Assembly: GCA_001596135.1 (NCBI GenBank)
Contig: CP014773.1
Location: forward strand, 5,518,001 to 5,582,000
Direction: 5' to 3'
Source of the DNA: Mucilaginibacter sp. PAMC 26640
Lineage (GTDB): Bacteria; Bacteroidota; Bacteroidia; Sphingobacteriales; Sphingobacteriaceae
DNA: 64,000 bases
The notes under the pieces were generated by a model. It did not search any database and was not told the DNA's origin. It was given only the letters and a program-made list of their open reading frames with translations. Shown here in pieces: positions 42,663-52,003 of the stretch; position 1 is the stretch's first letter; each line of letters starts with the position of its first letter. A program made the position numbers and the translations under genes.

Positions 42663-45413
42663 ATGCTGAAACTTGATTTTACCCAAAAGAATAAGCGATT
42701 CTCCCTGATCATTTGTGCAATTTCATTTTTCGCAATACAGCATGGCCAGCTTGCATTGGCCCAGGATCCATGGAAAAACCTTGAAAAGCGGCCCGCCACC
42801 CTGGGATTGGAAAAAGGATATATTGACTTAACCGCTCCCGGTTTCAGGCTCAAACTCGTGAGGGCTTCGCAAACAGTAGCCGCCCTGCAACCAATAACCG
42901 AAAAGAATTTTGATTATACGCCAGCCGACCGCTTGAAAGTGCGCGCCAGCAATGGCATGTATCAATTAGGAGATTTAAACCTGCGGCTAAAAATAGCCGG
43001 CGAAAGCACATATAGCAAATATTCTACCGCCGCTAACCGTTCGGCGATTAAACCGCTGGTTAAGAATATGCCAGGCGTACTCGCGGCTGCCGACCTATCA
43101 CCTACATTACCTTTAAATACACCTCTAAACATACAGCGTCAGTGGAAACTTGTTGACGGTACACTGGCGCTTGTTTTTAAGTTAAAGAACATCACTGCTA
43201 AAAATGTGGAGATCGGCTCCCTTGGCATGCCGATGATCTTCAACAATGTATTACAAGGCAAATCTCTGGAAGAAGCCCACGCTCAAAATGTGTTCTATGA
43301 CCCTTATATTGGTAAGGATGCGGGCTACCTGCAGGTTACCCGTTTAAGTGGCAAAGGGCCGGTTTTATTGGTCACTCCCTACGGCAAATCACCTTTTGAA
43401 GCTTACAACCCTTTATTGGATGACCCTACCCCCAAGGGTATAGACTTTGAAGGCTTTTATGAGTGGATGGTTTACAGCAAAGCCTATGCAGATGATGATT
43501 GGAAAAAAGCCGATCCATGGAACACGCCTACTTCATGCATCCTAAAACCGGGTGAGACAAAAGAATTTGGCGTAAAATTTTCGCTTGCTCCGTCGATCAG
43601 AGGAATCGAACAGAAATTAGTGGAACAACATCGCCCTGTGGCTATTGGCATTCCTGGTTATGTGCTACCGCAGGATGTAGAAGCTAAACTATTTTTGAAG
43701 TACAACAAAAGTGTTAATTCTATACAGGTGGAACCGGCCGGGGCGCTTAGCATTTCTGCTATATCATCTACCAACAAAACTTTGAAAACTTACTTGGTAA
43801 AAGGTATGAAGTGGGGTCGCGCACGCCTAACAGTTACCTACGCCGATGGACTATCACAAACAATCAGCTATAAAGTTATCAAGCCCGAGGCAGAGGTATT
43901 AAAAGACTTTGGCAGTTTCCTTACCCATCAGCAATGGTACGAGAACAAAGCCGATCCCTTCGGTCGCGACCAATCGGTGATCACCTACGATTATGATAAA
44001 AAACAACAGGTAGCGCAGGATAGCCGCGTGTGGATCTCGGGCCTGAGCGACGAGGGCGGCGCAGGCAGCTGGCTGGGGGCCATGATGAAGGAATTTGCCC
44101 AGCCAGACAAAGCGGAGGTAGCCAAACTGCAGAATTTTACCGACCACACTTTATTTGGCAACATACAGCACAGCGAAGGCCCGCAAAAATATGGGGTTAA
44201 GAAAAGCGTATTTTATTACCAGCCAGACTCATTACCAAAAGGCACTTACAGCGACAGCTTAAATTGGAAGACTTGGGCCGCCTGGAGCCATAAGGACGCC
44301 AATGACGTTGGGCGAAGCTATAATTATCCGCACGTTGCCGCTGCGCATTGGGTAATGTACCGAATTGCACGTAATCATCCGGGCATGGTTAAGGGCAAAA
44401 ATTGGGATTTCTATTTGAATAACTCTTATGAAACCGCCATGGCAATGGTTAAACAAGCGCCTTATTATGCTCAATTCGGGCAAATGGAAGGCACCATTTT
44501 TGTATTGCTGCTGATGGATCTGAAAGCTGAAGGGTGGCAGGATAAAGCTGCCCTCCTGGAAAAGGAAATGAAAACCCGAGCGGACCATTGGGATACGCTG
44601 CAATATCCTTTTGGTAGCGAAATGCCCTGGGACTCCACAGGGCAGGAAGAAGTTTACGCATGGTCGCAGTATTTTGGATATGGTGATAAAGCTTTGGTAA
44701 CGATCAACGCTATATTGGGCTACATGCCTACCGTTCCGCATTGGGGCTATAATGGCTCTGCCCGCAGGTATTGGGATTTTCTTTATGGTGGCAAACTCTC
44801 CCGCATAGAGCGGCAGTTACACCATTACGGCTCGGGACTGAATGCTATCCCGGTATTGAGCGAGTACAGGCAACACCCGAATGATCTTTATTTGTTGCGT
44901 GTGGGCTACGGCGGCCTGATGGGTTCCATCTCAAACATTACTGAAGACGGCTTTGGTCCGGCAGCCTTCCACTCCTACCCATCAACGCTTAAAATAGACG
45001 GCCTGAGCGGAGATTACGGACCGAACTTTTTTGGTTATGCAGTAAATGCAGCCACGTATATCACCCACGATAAAGAGTTGGGGTGGCTGGCTTTCGGTGG
45101 TAATTTGAAGCAGTCGGGAAATTTGGTCAAGGTAGATATCACCAACGGCAAAAAAACTAACGTATTTATCGCCCCGGCAGGCTTGTGGCTTACGCTGGAT
45201 GCGGGCACATTCAAGACGATCACTTATAATGCCCTTTCCGGCAAAGTTATTTGCACACTGAATGCAAGTGACGAATTCACACCGAAGGCATATCTAAGGA
45301 TTCAATCGGGGGCTAAAGGCGTATCCTACACCATAAAAAACGCCGAAACAGCACGTGGTGCTTATGTACTCCCTTTAACTGAAAAGACACTCGATTTTGA
45401 ACTGACCAAGTAA
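42663..45413 (+). CDS. Secreted DUF5695 protein (putative glycan-active)
   Basis: From ATG 42663 the protein has 916 residues with a signal peptide (about 1-34, ending ALAQ). A GTG 30 bases earlier would only lengthen the n-region. It matches the DUF5695 family. The N-terminal half is beta-rich (about 60-410). The C-terminal half from about 420 is alpha-helical with HQQWYENKADPFGRDQS, WMVYSKAY and W-rich segments, similar in style to six-hairpin glycosidases. A catalytic acid was not identified. It lies 198 nt after the second GT4 and converges on a GH130 gene across a shared terminator. A periplasmic hydrolase of the same glycan is a plausible inference. Confidence 0.75.
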   Translation: MLKLDFTQKNKRFSLIICAISFFAIQHGQLALAQDPWKNLEKRPATLGLEKGYIDLTAPGFRLKLVRASQTVAALQPITEKNFDYTPADRLKVRASNGMYQLGDLNLRLKIAGESTYSKYSTAANRSAIKPLVKNMPGVLAAADLSPTLPLNTPLNIQRQWKLVDGTLALVFKLKNITAKNVEIGSLGMPMIFNNVLQGKSLEEAHAQNVFYDPYIGKDAGYLQVTRLSGKGPVLLVTPYGKSPFEAYNPLLDDPTPKGIDFEGFYEWMVYSKAYADDDWKKADPWNTPTSCILKPGETKEFGVKFSLAPSIRGIEQKLVEQHRPVAIGIPGYVLPQDVEAKLFLKYNKSVNSIQVEPAGALSISAISSTNKTLKTYLVKGMKWGRARLTVTYADGLSQTISYKVIKPEAEVLKDFGSFLTHQQWYENKADPFGRDQSVITYDYDKKQQVAQDSRVWISGLSDEGGAGSWLGAMMKEFAQPDKAEVAKLQNFTDHTLFGNIQHSEGPQKYGVKKSVFYYQPDSLPKGTYSDSLNWKTWAAWSHKDANDVGRSYNYPHVAAAHWVMYRIARNHPGMVKGKNWDFYLNNSYETAMAMVKQAPYYAQFGQMEGTIFVLLLMDLKAEGWQDKAALLEKEMKTRADHWDTLQYPFGSEMPWDSTGQEEVYAWSQYFGYGDKALVTINAILGYMPTVPHWGYNGSARRYWDFLYGGKLSRIERQLHHYGSGLNAIPVLSEYRQHPNDLYLLRVGYGGLMGSISNITEDGFGPAAFHSYPSTLKIDGLSGDYGPNFFGYAVNAATYITHDKELGWLAFGGNLKQSGNLVKVDITNGKKTNVFIAPAGLWLTLDAGTFKTITYNALSGKVICTLNASDEFTPKAYLRIQSGAKGVSYTIKNAETARGAYVLPLTEKTLDFELTK

Positions 45414-45424
45414 TTTCAGAAAAC

Positions 45425-45472
45425 CACTAAACAAGAAAAGACTGCCCTAGTGCAGTCTTTTCTTGTTTAGTG
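45425..45472. terminator. Shared terminator between DUF5695 and GH130 genes
   Basis: A perfect 21-bp inverted repeat (arms 45425-45445 and 45452-45472, 6-nt loop) has A/T-rich outer ends that give T-runs on both strands. It sits between two convergent genes. Confidence 0.88.
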
Positions 45473-45480
45473 CGAAAAGA

Positions 45481-46950
45481 TTATTCTATCCCGTCACTTT
45501 TTAATTTGTTGAGTAATTCCTCCAGATCTACCTCAGCAAACGCGGTTGAAGAGTCGGATACGCCATATGGAACAATCAGTTTATTGTTATGGATGAGCGC
45601 ACCGCAGGAATACAATACGTTCGGCACATAACCTTCCCGTTCGTCGCTATTAGGAATCAGCAAAGGCTCTTTCAAACGACCGATCTCTATAGAAGGATCA
45701 TCCAGCTTAAGCAGGCTTGCACCCAACACATAGCGGCGCATAGGGCCTACGCCATGCGTAATCACTATCCAGCCGTCCTTTGTTTCTATTGGCGACCCGC
45801 AATTTCCTATCTGCACAAACTCCCAGCTAAATTTAGGGGTTTGCAACAGTACCGGTTTTTCCCAGATATTGATCTTATCAGAATACATGATATAATTATT
45901 GCAGCCATCAATCCGGCTGATCATCATGTATTTGCCATTTACCTTCCGCGGGAATAACGCCAGATTTTTATTCTGTGCACCGGCACCGTATAAAGGCATA
46001 ATTTTAAAATTATAAAAATCGGTTGTTTGCAGCAATTTCGGCATAATGAGTGCACCGTCATATGCCGTATAGGTTGCATAATAAACCGAACTTCCATCCT
46101 CATTTTGGAACTGCACAAATCGCGCATCCTCAATTCCTTTACGCTCGTATTCGGAGATCGGGAAAATTACCCTATCGGAGATATCGGTATCCAGTGAAAA
46201 AACGATCTCATAGTAAGAATCTGCCAGCCAAAGTACTTTATCATACTCCAGGCGTTTCATATCGCTCTCCTGCAATTTTTGCGAATCGAGGATGATGCGG
46301 CGCAGGTTTGAATATTCAAAATGATGATCCAGTTTACTTTCCAGTTCATTCAGAATATTCATATCAATCTGCGTAATGGCAGCTTTATCAAAAAACAATT
46401 TCTTGTTATAAACCGCATTCCGAACAATTTCAGCCTCATCTATATAACTACCTGCAGGCAACACAGTAATATTATTGAATTTATCAATCAGCGCACGGCG
46501 GAAAGTAATTGAAGAGATGTGCCCCTCTCCTACCGCTCTAAAACTAATAATAACACGGCGTTGGCCATCTTCCAGCTCCGTCTGATCCGGATCTTCTACA
46601 ATAGAAGGATTAAAAAACGCCGCAGATTCGATGGAGTATTCATGCGTAAAATAGGAACCTACAAGAAGCTTACGGTAAACGGTAAGCGTATCAAAATCAA
46701 TTCCCAGTTCTTCAAAAAGCGGCTTCAACTTACTGCAATGCCGGTTTAAAACCCGGGTAATATTACGGTGGCGTTTAGAATATTCCTGTAATATCGGAGA
46801 AACTATACCAAATGCAGTCTCTTCACTTATTCCCATTACCCGTTGTAAAACCTCTTTAGCCCTATCGTTCCCGTTAAAAAAGAATCTTGCTATAACGCGT
46901 TTCGGATCTGGATTTACTCTTACTGGTTTTCTTTCTATGGAAAGTCTCAT
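45481..46950 (-). CDS. GH130-family mannoside phosphorylase/hydrolase-type enzyme
   Basis: The 489-residue protein carries a GH130 five-bladed propeller core with GIEDARFVQFQ, whose Asp is about D275 (the likely catalytic acid). It also has YYATYTAYDGA and KNLALFPRKVNGKYMMISR, the lysine-containing strand used for phosphate in GH130 phosphorylases. An N-terminal extension of about 130 residues is unusual and mostly helical. No signal peptide is present, so it acts in the cytoplasm. GH130 enzymes cleave beta-mannosides by phosphorolysis or hydrolysis; which of these applies is undecided. It converges on the secreted DUF5695 gene. Confidence 0.85.
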   Translation of the reverse strand: MRLSIERKPVRVNPDPKRVIARFFFNGNDRAKEVLQRVMGISEETAFGIVSPILQEYSKRHRNITRVLNRHCSKLKPLFEELGIDFDTLTVYRKLLVGSYFTHEYSIESAAFFNPSIVEDPDQTELEDGQRRVIISFRAVGEGHISSITFRRALIDKFNNITVLPAGSYIDEAEIVRNAVYNKKLFFDKAAITQIDMNILNELESKLDHHFEYSNLRRIILDSQKLQESDMKRLEYDKVLWLADSYYEIVFSLDTDISDRVIFPISEYERKGIEDARFVQFQNEDGSSVYYATYTAYDGALIMPKLLQTTDFYNFKIMPLYGAGAQNKNLALFPRKVNGKYMMISRIDGCNNYIMYSDKINIWEKPVLLQTPKFSWEFVQIGNCGSPIETKDGWIVITHGVGPMRRYVLGASLLKLDDPSIEIGRLKEPLLIPNSDEREGYVPNVLYSCGALIHNNKLIVPYGVSDSSTAFAEVDLEELLNKLKSDGIE

Positions 46951-47140
46951 CTAAAAATAGTTTAGTTTGATAACACCTTTAGCGTTAAATTGATTTGAGC
47001 ATTTTAAAAAACTTCAATCAGGGGTGTATACTTAATTAGCTACAGCAGCCAGGCAAACATCGCCTTTTTGTTCGTGCTTTTTTAATAACTCAGTTGCTTT
47101 ATTGATGTTTGTTTATTTAAAAGGTTTAATATGATAATGG

Positions 47141-48061
47141 TTAAGCCATCCTTTTGCGCTTAATAAGGTATTCTTTAAGAATGTTATAATAATCCCCTTC
47201 AATATCTGCATCAATGATATCAATGTGGTATTGTGCGCATTTCAACGCCAACTGCTGGCGATATTGATGCACAGAAGCCCGGTAACTGTCCCGGATCTTA
47301 TTTGGATGTACCCGCACCTCATCGCCGGTTTCAATATCTACAAAATGATGCGGGCGGTTATCGAAATTAAAATCAACTTCCGCATTCCTGCTAGTTACGT
47401 TGAATATAACCACCTCATGTTTCTTGTACTTAAGGTGCTGTATGGCTGCAAAAAGGCCCTGCATTTTTTGCGGATTGAGGCTATTCTCCAGCATATCGCT
47501 GAATATGATCACCATTGATCGCTGGTGAATTTCACCTGCAATGTGATGTAACACCTGCGAAATATTAGTGGATGTATTTGCCTTTGGACTATTGTAAGCC
47601 AGTTCCAACTGCGCATACAGATAAAATAAGTGTGCAGACGTAGAGCGCGCCGGGCTCATCCAGTCCATTTTATCAGAAAATAAACACAAGCCGAACGCAT
47701 CCCTCTGTTTTTTAAACAGGTACATGAGCGATGCAATAGCGTAGACTGAAAACTGTAGTTTGCTGATTCCATCAGCAGGGAAATTCATAGAGGAAGACGT
47801 ATCCAACAGGAGGTAACAGCGCAGGTTGGTTTCTTCCTCAAACTGCTTAACAAATAATTTATCAGTACGGGCCAGCAGTTTCCAATCAACATTCTTAACA
47901 GATTCTCCGTTATTGTAAAGACGGTGCTCCGCAAATTCAACTGAAAATCCATGAAACGGACTTTGGTGTAAGCCCGTAATAAAGCCCTCCACTACCTGTC
48001 TGGCCAGCAATTCCAGGTTGGCCAGCTGGCGTATCTGTTGGTTACTATTTAACTGGGGCAT
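47141..48061 (-). CDS. DUF58 domain protein (vWA-like)
   Basis: The 306-residue protein has the DUF58 region GFITGLHQSPFHGFSVEFAEHR near 27-48 and NVDWKLLARTDKL near 57-69. It then shows the DTSSSM motif (Asp87) typical of vWA/MIDAS metal sites. DUF58 proteins usually partner a MoxR AAA ATPase in chaperone-like assembly or stress modules (aerotolerance Bat-type), but neither MoxR nor Bat genes are in this window. A near-consensus promoter element ends four bases before the ATG. The role here is open. Confidence 0.87.
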   Translation of the reverse strand: MPQLNSNQQIRQLANLELLARQVVEGFITGLHQSPFHGFSVEFAEHRLYNNGESVKNVDWKLLARTDKLFVKQFEEETNLRCYLLLDTSSSMNFPADGISKLQFSVYAIASLMYLFKKQRDAFGLCLFSDKMDWMSPARSTSAHLFYLYAQLELAYNSPKANTSTNISQVLHHIAGEIHQRSMVIIFSDMLENSLNPQKMQGLFAAIQHLKYKKHEVVIFNVTSRNAEVDFNFDNRPHHFVDIETGDEVRVHPNKIRDSYRASVHQYRQQLALKCAQYHIDIIDADIEGDYYNILKEYLIKRKRMA

Positions 48062-48122
48062 TTTGCCAAGGTAGTAATTTAGCTAAACAAACCTAACGTG
48101 ATTTATTGCGCCTTATTACCAT

Positions 48123-48848
48123 TTAAAACCTGGTATATAAAGCCAATTGCAATACGTGGTTAACCGTATGGCTTTCTGCTGCTTTAACATACTGATTAAG
48201 ATAGCCCACTTCGGTATCAAACTTTTTGCTGAAACGATAACCAAATGCCCCGTAGGCCCGGTTTTGATCAAAGAGGTGAGTATTTACCTTGTCTTTATTT
48301 TGAACATTAGCAAAAATCTCGTTCTGCACTGCAAAGAAGGGGCCTTTGGCAAAAACCGAATCGCCTTTGAAAGGAATTACCGCTCTCGCAAAATAGCGCA
48401 ATCGCTGAGAAAAAAAATGATCGTTTCGCTCAACGCCAGCCACAGCAGTATTACCTAAAAAACGTTGCTCCAATCTGAAACGGTGTTGCAGCATAGCGCC
48501 TTTACCGAGCTTTTGGTTGATAATGAATTGCTGCCAGATACGGCTTTCGGGCCGAAAGGTTTTGCTTTCGCCGGCCCGGCCATTAGCGGTAACATAAGCG
48601 TAGCCTAATGCACCAATTTTGTTATTCGCGAAATAGTAGTTAACCGATGGGCGCAAAAGAATGTTCCGCAAATAGTCATATTGATCTGCCGATCTAAATT
48701 GCCCGTCGAAAGAAGCTCCCCAGCGTTTGGAAAAACGCTGTGTGTGAAATAAGGCCCCCCAGCCGGTAAATTGGTTATCCTGCGCTAATAACTTAACAGG
48801 AGCCAACAATGTAAAAAGCAGCATAAGCTGCATGAATTTATTTTTCAT
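48123..48848 (-). CDS. DUF2490 outer-membrane protein, second copy
   Basis: From ATG 48848 the 241-residue protein has a signal peptide (about 1-23, ending LLAQ) and a barrel-like body. It contains RIWQQFIINQKLGKGAMLQHRFRLEQRF, which resembles the corresponding part of the first DUF2490 protein (6516-7238) but is clearly diverged. The longest frame (to 48914) would put about 22 extra residues before the signal peptide and is rejected. The upstream neighbours on the same strand are an outer-membrane protein and GT39. Function unknown. Confidence 0.8.
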   Translation of the reverse strand: MKNKFMQLMLLFTLLAPVKLLAQDNQFTGWGALFHTQRFSKRWGASFDGQFRSADQYDYLRNILLRPSVNYYFANNKIGALGYAYVTANGRAGESKTFRPESRIWQQFIINQKLGKGAMLQHRFRLEQRFLGNTAVAGVERNDHFFSQRLRYFARAVIPFKGDSVFAKGPFFAVQNEIFANVQNKDKVNTHLFDQNRAYGAFGYRFSKKFDTEVGYLNQYVKAAESHTVNHVLQLALYTRF

Positions 48849-48918
48849 AAAAAATAATGGTGATGATAAACTCATGGCAGCATACCGTGGGGGGCACAGC
48901 GTTATAGCTACCAAGCAA

Positions 48919-48926
48919 CAAATTTA
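48919..48926 (-). promoter_or_regulatory. Possible -7 element for the second DUF2490 gene
   Basis: The minus strand reads TAAATTTG and lies about 70 nt upstream of the ATG at 48848. It would give a long leader; a longer transcript from upstream is equally possible. Confidence 0.3.
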
Positions 48927-48945
48927 TAAATTTCAGCCTAAAACA

Positions 48946-49971
48946 CTAATCTTTAAACTTAGCGATCGGCTTTCGGCCCAAATCATAAATTAAACGAAAA
49001 GCTTCTTGGTTGCTCCCGCTACTTAACGGTGTTTGATGAAAACTGAGAATAAACTGGCCGGTTAAACCTTTGTATAAAAATGGCGTGTAAATAATATCTA
49101 AACGATTGTAGGTTTTATATTGGTAGTAAGCATCGCCGTATGTCACATCGTGCCCATCTCCTTTATAAAATTCATCGTACAAAGCAAAACGCTTGTAACT
49201 GGCATAGGCGTTGGCCACAAACCCGGTAGGCTTCCTAAATCCGGACACATTACGGGTACGCTCTAACGACATCATACCGCCTGCTTCTATATTTAGTGAA
49301 TCGAGGAAAGTTTTGTGACTAAAGTTGGCCCCAAGTTTCACCTGTATAGCACCGTTATCACGGATATGATCATCCGGAATAGGGACTGCCGGGCCAGCAT
49401 CGTGCAATAGAAAGAAGTAATGTGCAAGGTAAAGAGGCCCTTTTAAAAATGGCTGATACTTGCCCGAAAAACCAAAGAGGAATTGCTCACGTTCGGTATC
49501 AGTCTGGCGGCTCACCCAATCTATCCAAACGGTTTCACTAAAGTTTTTCGTGTGGTAGGTGGTAAGCAGGCCCTCAATGTTTGGCCTGAAGTACCGCAGC
49601 GTGTCGTTCAGCAATGCCCGCGGGTAATTGGTCAATAAGTTTTCACGGGGAAACTCACCACCGAAAAAAGACCAATTTTTGCCGGTATGCTGAAAATAAG
49701 CCACCGGGTTTACTTTTAAAAAATAAGGCTTGGCTCCAAACTCGTGCAGGCCGTTGGCTCCAAACACAAAGCGGTTTGCGCTATCCAGGTTAAGGCCAAC
49801 ATCCAGGGCCAGGCGGGTGCCCGAATAGGTGCGTGAGCGGATCAGCGACTCTTTGTATTCCCGGTTGTCAAAAAATACCGAGCCGTTAAAATGCAGATCT
49901 ACCGTTTGGGCAGATGCTAATCGGTTTATTAAAATGGCGAATAGCAGTAGGGGGAGTATTTTTTTAAACAT
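48946..49971 (-). CDS. Putative outer-membrane beta-barrel protein
   Basis: I do not recognise a named family for this 341-residue protein. It has a signal peptide (about 1-21, ending ASAQ) and then alternating amphipathic strands with many aromatic residues (GANGLHEFGAKPYF, FNGSVFFDNREYK). This suggests a beta-barrel or a carbohydrate-binding surface protein. The gene starts 12 nt after the GT39 stop, so the two are probably cotranscribed. Confidence 0.65.
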   Translation of the reverse strand: MFKKILPLLLFAILINRLASAQTVDLHFNGSVFFDNREYKESLIRSRTYSGTRLALDVGLNLDSANRFVFGANGLHEFGAKPYFLKVNPVAYFQHTGKNWSFFGGEFPRENLLTNYPRALLNDTLRYFRPNIEGLLTTYHTKNFSETVWIDWVSRQTDTEREQFLFGFSGKYQPFLKGPLYLAHYFFLLHDAGPAVPIPDDHIRDNGAIQVKLGANFSHKTFLDSLNIEAGGMMSLERTRNVSGFRKPTGFVANAYASYKRFALYDEFYKGDGHDVTYGDAYYQYKTYNRLDIIYTPFLYKGLTGQFILSFHQTPLSSGSNQEAFRLIYDLGRKPIAKFKD

Positions 49972-49983
49972 GCGATGAATGTT

Positions 49984-51705
49984 TTATTCAACTAAAAATT
50001 TAATCAGCGGGCTGTTTTTACTTCCGCTAAACGGTTCGGTACGGATAGAAAACACCAGATAATATTTGCCCTTTACGGGCGGTGTGGTAACCGTCATTTT
50101 ATATGTGGCAGTGGCACCCTTTTTTAAAGCAATACCGTTAAATGTACTATCAGCCTGCTGTAAAGCAACCAAATCTGTTTTCCCTTTAAAAAAACAAGCT
50201 TCTAAAAATGCCTTGTGTTTGTAACCCTCATTGGCAAAAGTAATATCAAATGGGTATGGGTTGGTTAGTTTGAGGTCAAATTGTATTTTTTGTCCGGGTC
50301 GCGCGGCGATAGCTTCCGGTGATGCTTCAATAGCTACTTTTTGATACGTGCGCGCATCCTCTATCCAACCGCCGTAATAAATGTTATGCCCACCCGGTAT
50401 CATATCTGTTGTTACCCCTTTTATTGGCCCTGTAAATACGCCGTAAACCCGCTTGTGCTGCAGGCTGTCCTCAAAAGGCCAGATATCGTACATGGTACGG
50501 CCATAATAACGGGAATCGTAGGAGAAACCCTTTAGCGTGTGGTTGTAGAAATTATATTTCGATGGATTTTGGAAACCATCATCCATCACCATATAAGCAT
50601 TACCTGCTTTTTTATGAATTTCCATTGCCCACTTTTTGTACCCAAAGTAAGTATCCAGCGCCTGGATCTTTTGCATAACGGGCCATTGGAACAGCAGCGC
50701 TACCCTCAGTAATAATACCAGCCCGATATTGATCAATAGCAGCCGTTGGTACCAAACCGGAAACAGATTTCCTTTACTGAAATTAATAAGTGCAAGAGCC
50801 GTCAGCGGGCCAAACGCTATCAAGGTGTAGTGAGGCTGCACATCCGCATTAAGCGTATTCACTAAAAAAAAAGCGAACGTGCCGATAGCATTGAACATTA
50901 AAGTTCGTGTAAAGGCGTCGGAAACTTTTGCCGTAAACCCTTTATAAAACAGGTACCAGCTGCTTAAAACGCCGCCAAGCAACAATTGCCCGGATAGGTA
51001 TTCAATACTATCCCCAATTTTATAGGTACGGTCTGTAGAGCGTTCAAACAACTGGTAATTCACCGCAGGAAATCCATGGTGCATTTGCCATAAAATATGC
51101 GGGACGAGTATAATTAACGCCGTTAACATAGCTAGGTAAAACGAGCCCCGCTTGAATAACTTAAAGTTGGACAATACCGTAAAGCCGATCACCAATACAC
51201 CATGATACTTACTGTAAAGCAGGCAAGCTGCAATTACGCCCATTAAAAGTCCGGTTAAAAAACCATCCTTGGTAATGTAACGCTGGTATACGTAGTAAAA
51301 AAGCACAGCAAAAAAGAATAGGGGTGCATCTGGCGTAGTGGTGAAACCATAAACATGAAAAACCAACACGCTGCTTATCGCCAGGATAAACCAATGAGGG
51401 CTTACCCTATACGGTTTAAGAATGAGCCTTAACAGGTAAATTGCTGCACTGTTGGTAAATACAGCCATCAGCCGAATGCCCAATTCATTATGTAGCAAAG
51501 TGTAGCCAATTTTGATGAAGAGCGCCATCATTGGCGGGTGATAAAAATAGCCCCAATCGAGCTTCTGTGCATAAACCCAGTAATAGGCCTCGTCGCCGTG
51601 CAATTCAAGGGTATAAGCCTGCACAAGGTTGAGCAATGTCCAGCACAAAATAAAATACCAAACGGGCTTGTCGGACTTACTTGTATCAGCGGCAGTGTTG
51701 GTCAT
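49984..51705 (-). CDS. GT39/ArnT-like membrane glycosyltransferase
   Basis: The 573-residue protein has about 10-12 transmembrane helices followed by a soluble C-terminal domain of about 200 residues. The acidic loop motif GDEAYYWVYAQ (Asp38, Glu39) and YFYHPPMMAL near 54-63 match the dolichyl-phosphate-mannose-protein mannosyltransferase/ArnT superfamily (GT39/PMT-like), which use polyprenyl-phosphate sugars. The target could be lipid A, a glycan or protein. Promoter element TACCTTTG lies 16 nt upstream. Confidence 0.87.
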   Translation of the reverse strand: MTNTAADTSKSDKPVWYFILCWTLLNLVQAYTLELHGDEAYYWVYAQKLDWGYFYHPPMMALFIKIGYTLLHNELGIRLMAVFTNSAAIYLLRLILKPYRVSPHWFILAISSVLVFHVYGFTTTPDAPLFFFAVLFYYVYQRYITKDGFLTGLLMGVIAACLLYSKYHGVLVIGFTVLSNFKLFKRGSFYLAMLTALIILVPHILWQMHHGFPAVNYQLFERSTDRTYKIGDSIEYLSGQLLLGGVLSSWYLFYKGFTAKVSDAFTRTLMFNAIGTFAFFLVNTLNADVQPHYTLIAFGPLTALALINFSKGNLFPVWYQRLLLINIGLVLLLRVALLFQWPVMQKIQALDTYFGYKKWAMEIHKKAGNAYMVMDDGFQNPSKYNFYNHTLKGFSYDSRYYGRTMYDIWPFEDSLQHKRVYGVFTGPIKGVTTDMIPGGHNIYYGGWIEDARTYQKVAIEASPEAIAARPGQKIQFDLKLTNPYPFDITFANEGYKHKAFLEACFFKGKTDLVALQQADSTFNGIALKKGATATYKMTVTTPPVKGKYYLVFSIRTEPFSGSKNSPLIKFLVE

Positions 51706-51721
51706 TTATGCAATTATGCTG

Positions 51722-51729
51722 CAAAGGTA
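51722..51729 (-). promoter_or_regulatory. -7 element of the GT39 operon
   Basis: The minus strand reads TACCTTTG, matching TAnnTTTG, ending 16 nt before the ATG at 51705. Confidence 0.45.
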
Positions 51730-51787
51730 AAATATTTGAAGTTAGCGAGGTATAAATTACCGGGCTGAATGTAGGCACAAATTGCCC

Positions 51788-51820
51788 AAAAAAAGAAATC
51801 CTGCCGTTTGGGCAGGATTT
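51788..51820 (-). terminator. Terminator of the tRNA-Gly gene
   Basis: A perfect 10-bp stem AAATCCTGCC/GGCAGGATTT with a 5-nt loop is followed on the minus strand by a T-run. It begins two bases after the tRNA 3' end. Confidence 0.85.
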
Positions 51821-51821
51821 G

Positions 51822-51894
<73 letters not shown>

Positions 51895-51904
51895 ATTGGG
51901 GTGG

Positions 51905-51933
51905 CAAAAGTAAGCTAATTATTTATTTGTCAA
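51905..51933 (-). promoter_or_regulatory. Promoter of the tRNA-Gly gene
   Basis: On the minus strand TTG (51931-51933) is followed by 18 nt and TACTTTTG (51905-51912), matching TAnnTTTG. It ends ten bases before the tRNA 5' end. Confidence 0.6.
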
Positions 51934-52003
51934 AAAATATTTTGAAAAAAAATGATCCTTTGAAAAGACATGAGCATTCAATAAAAAATTCAATATTTGG
52001 AGT

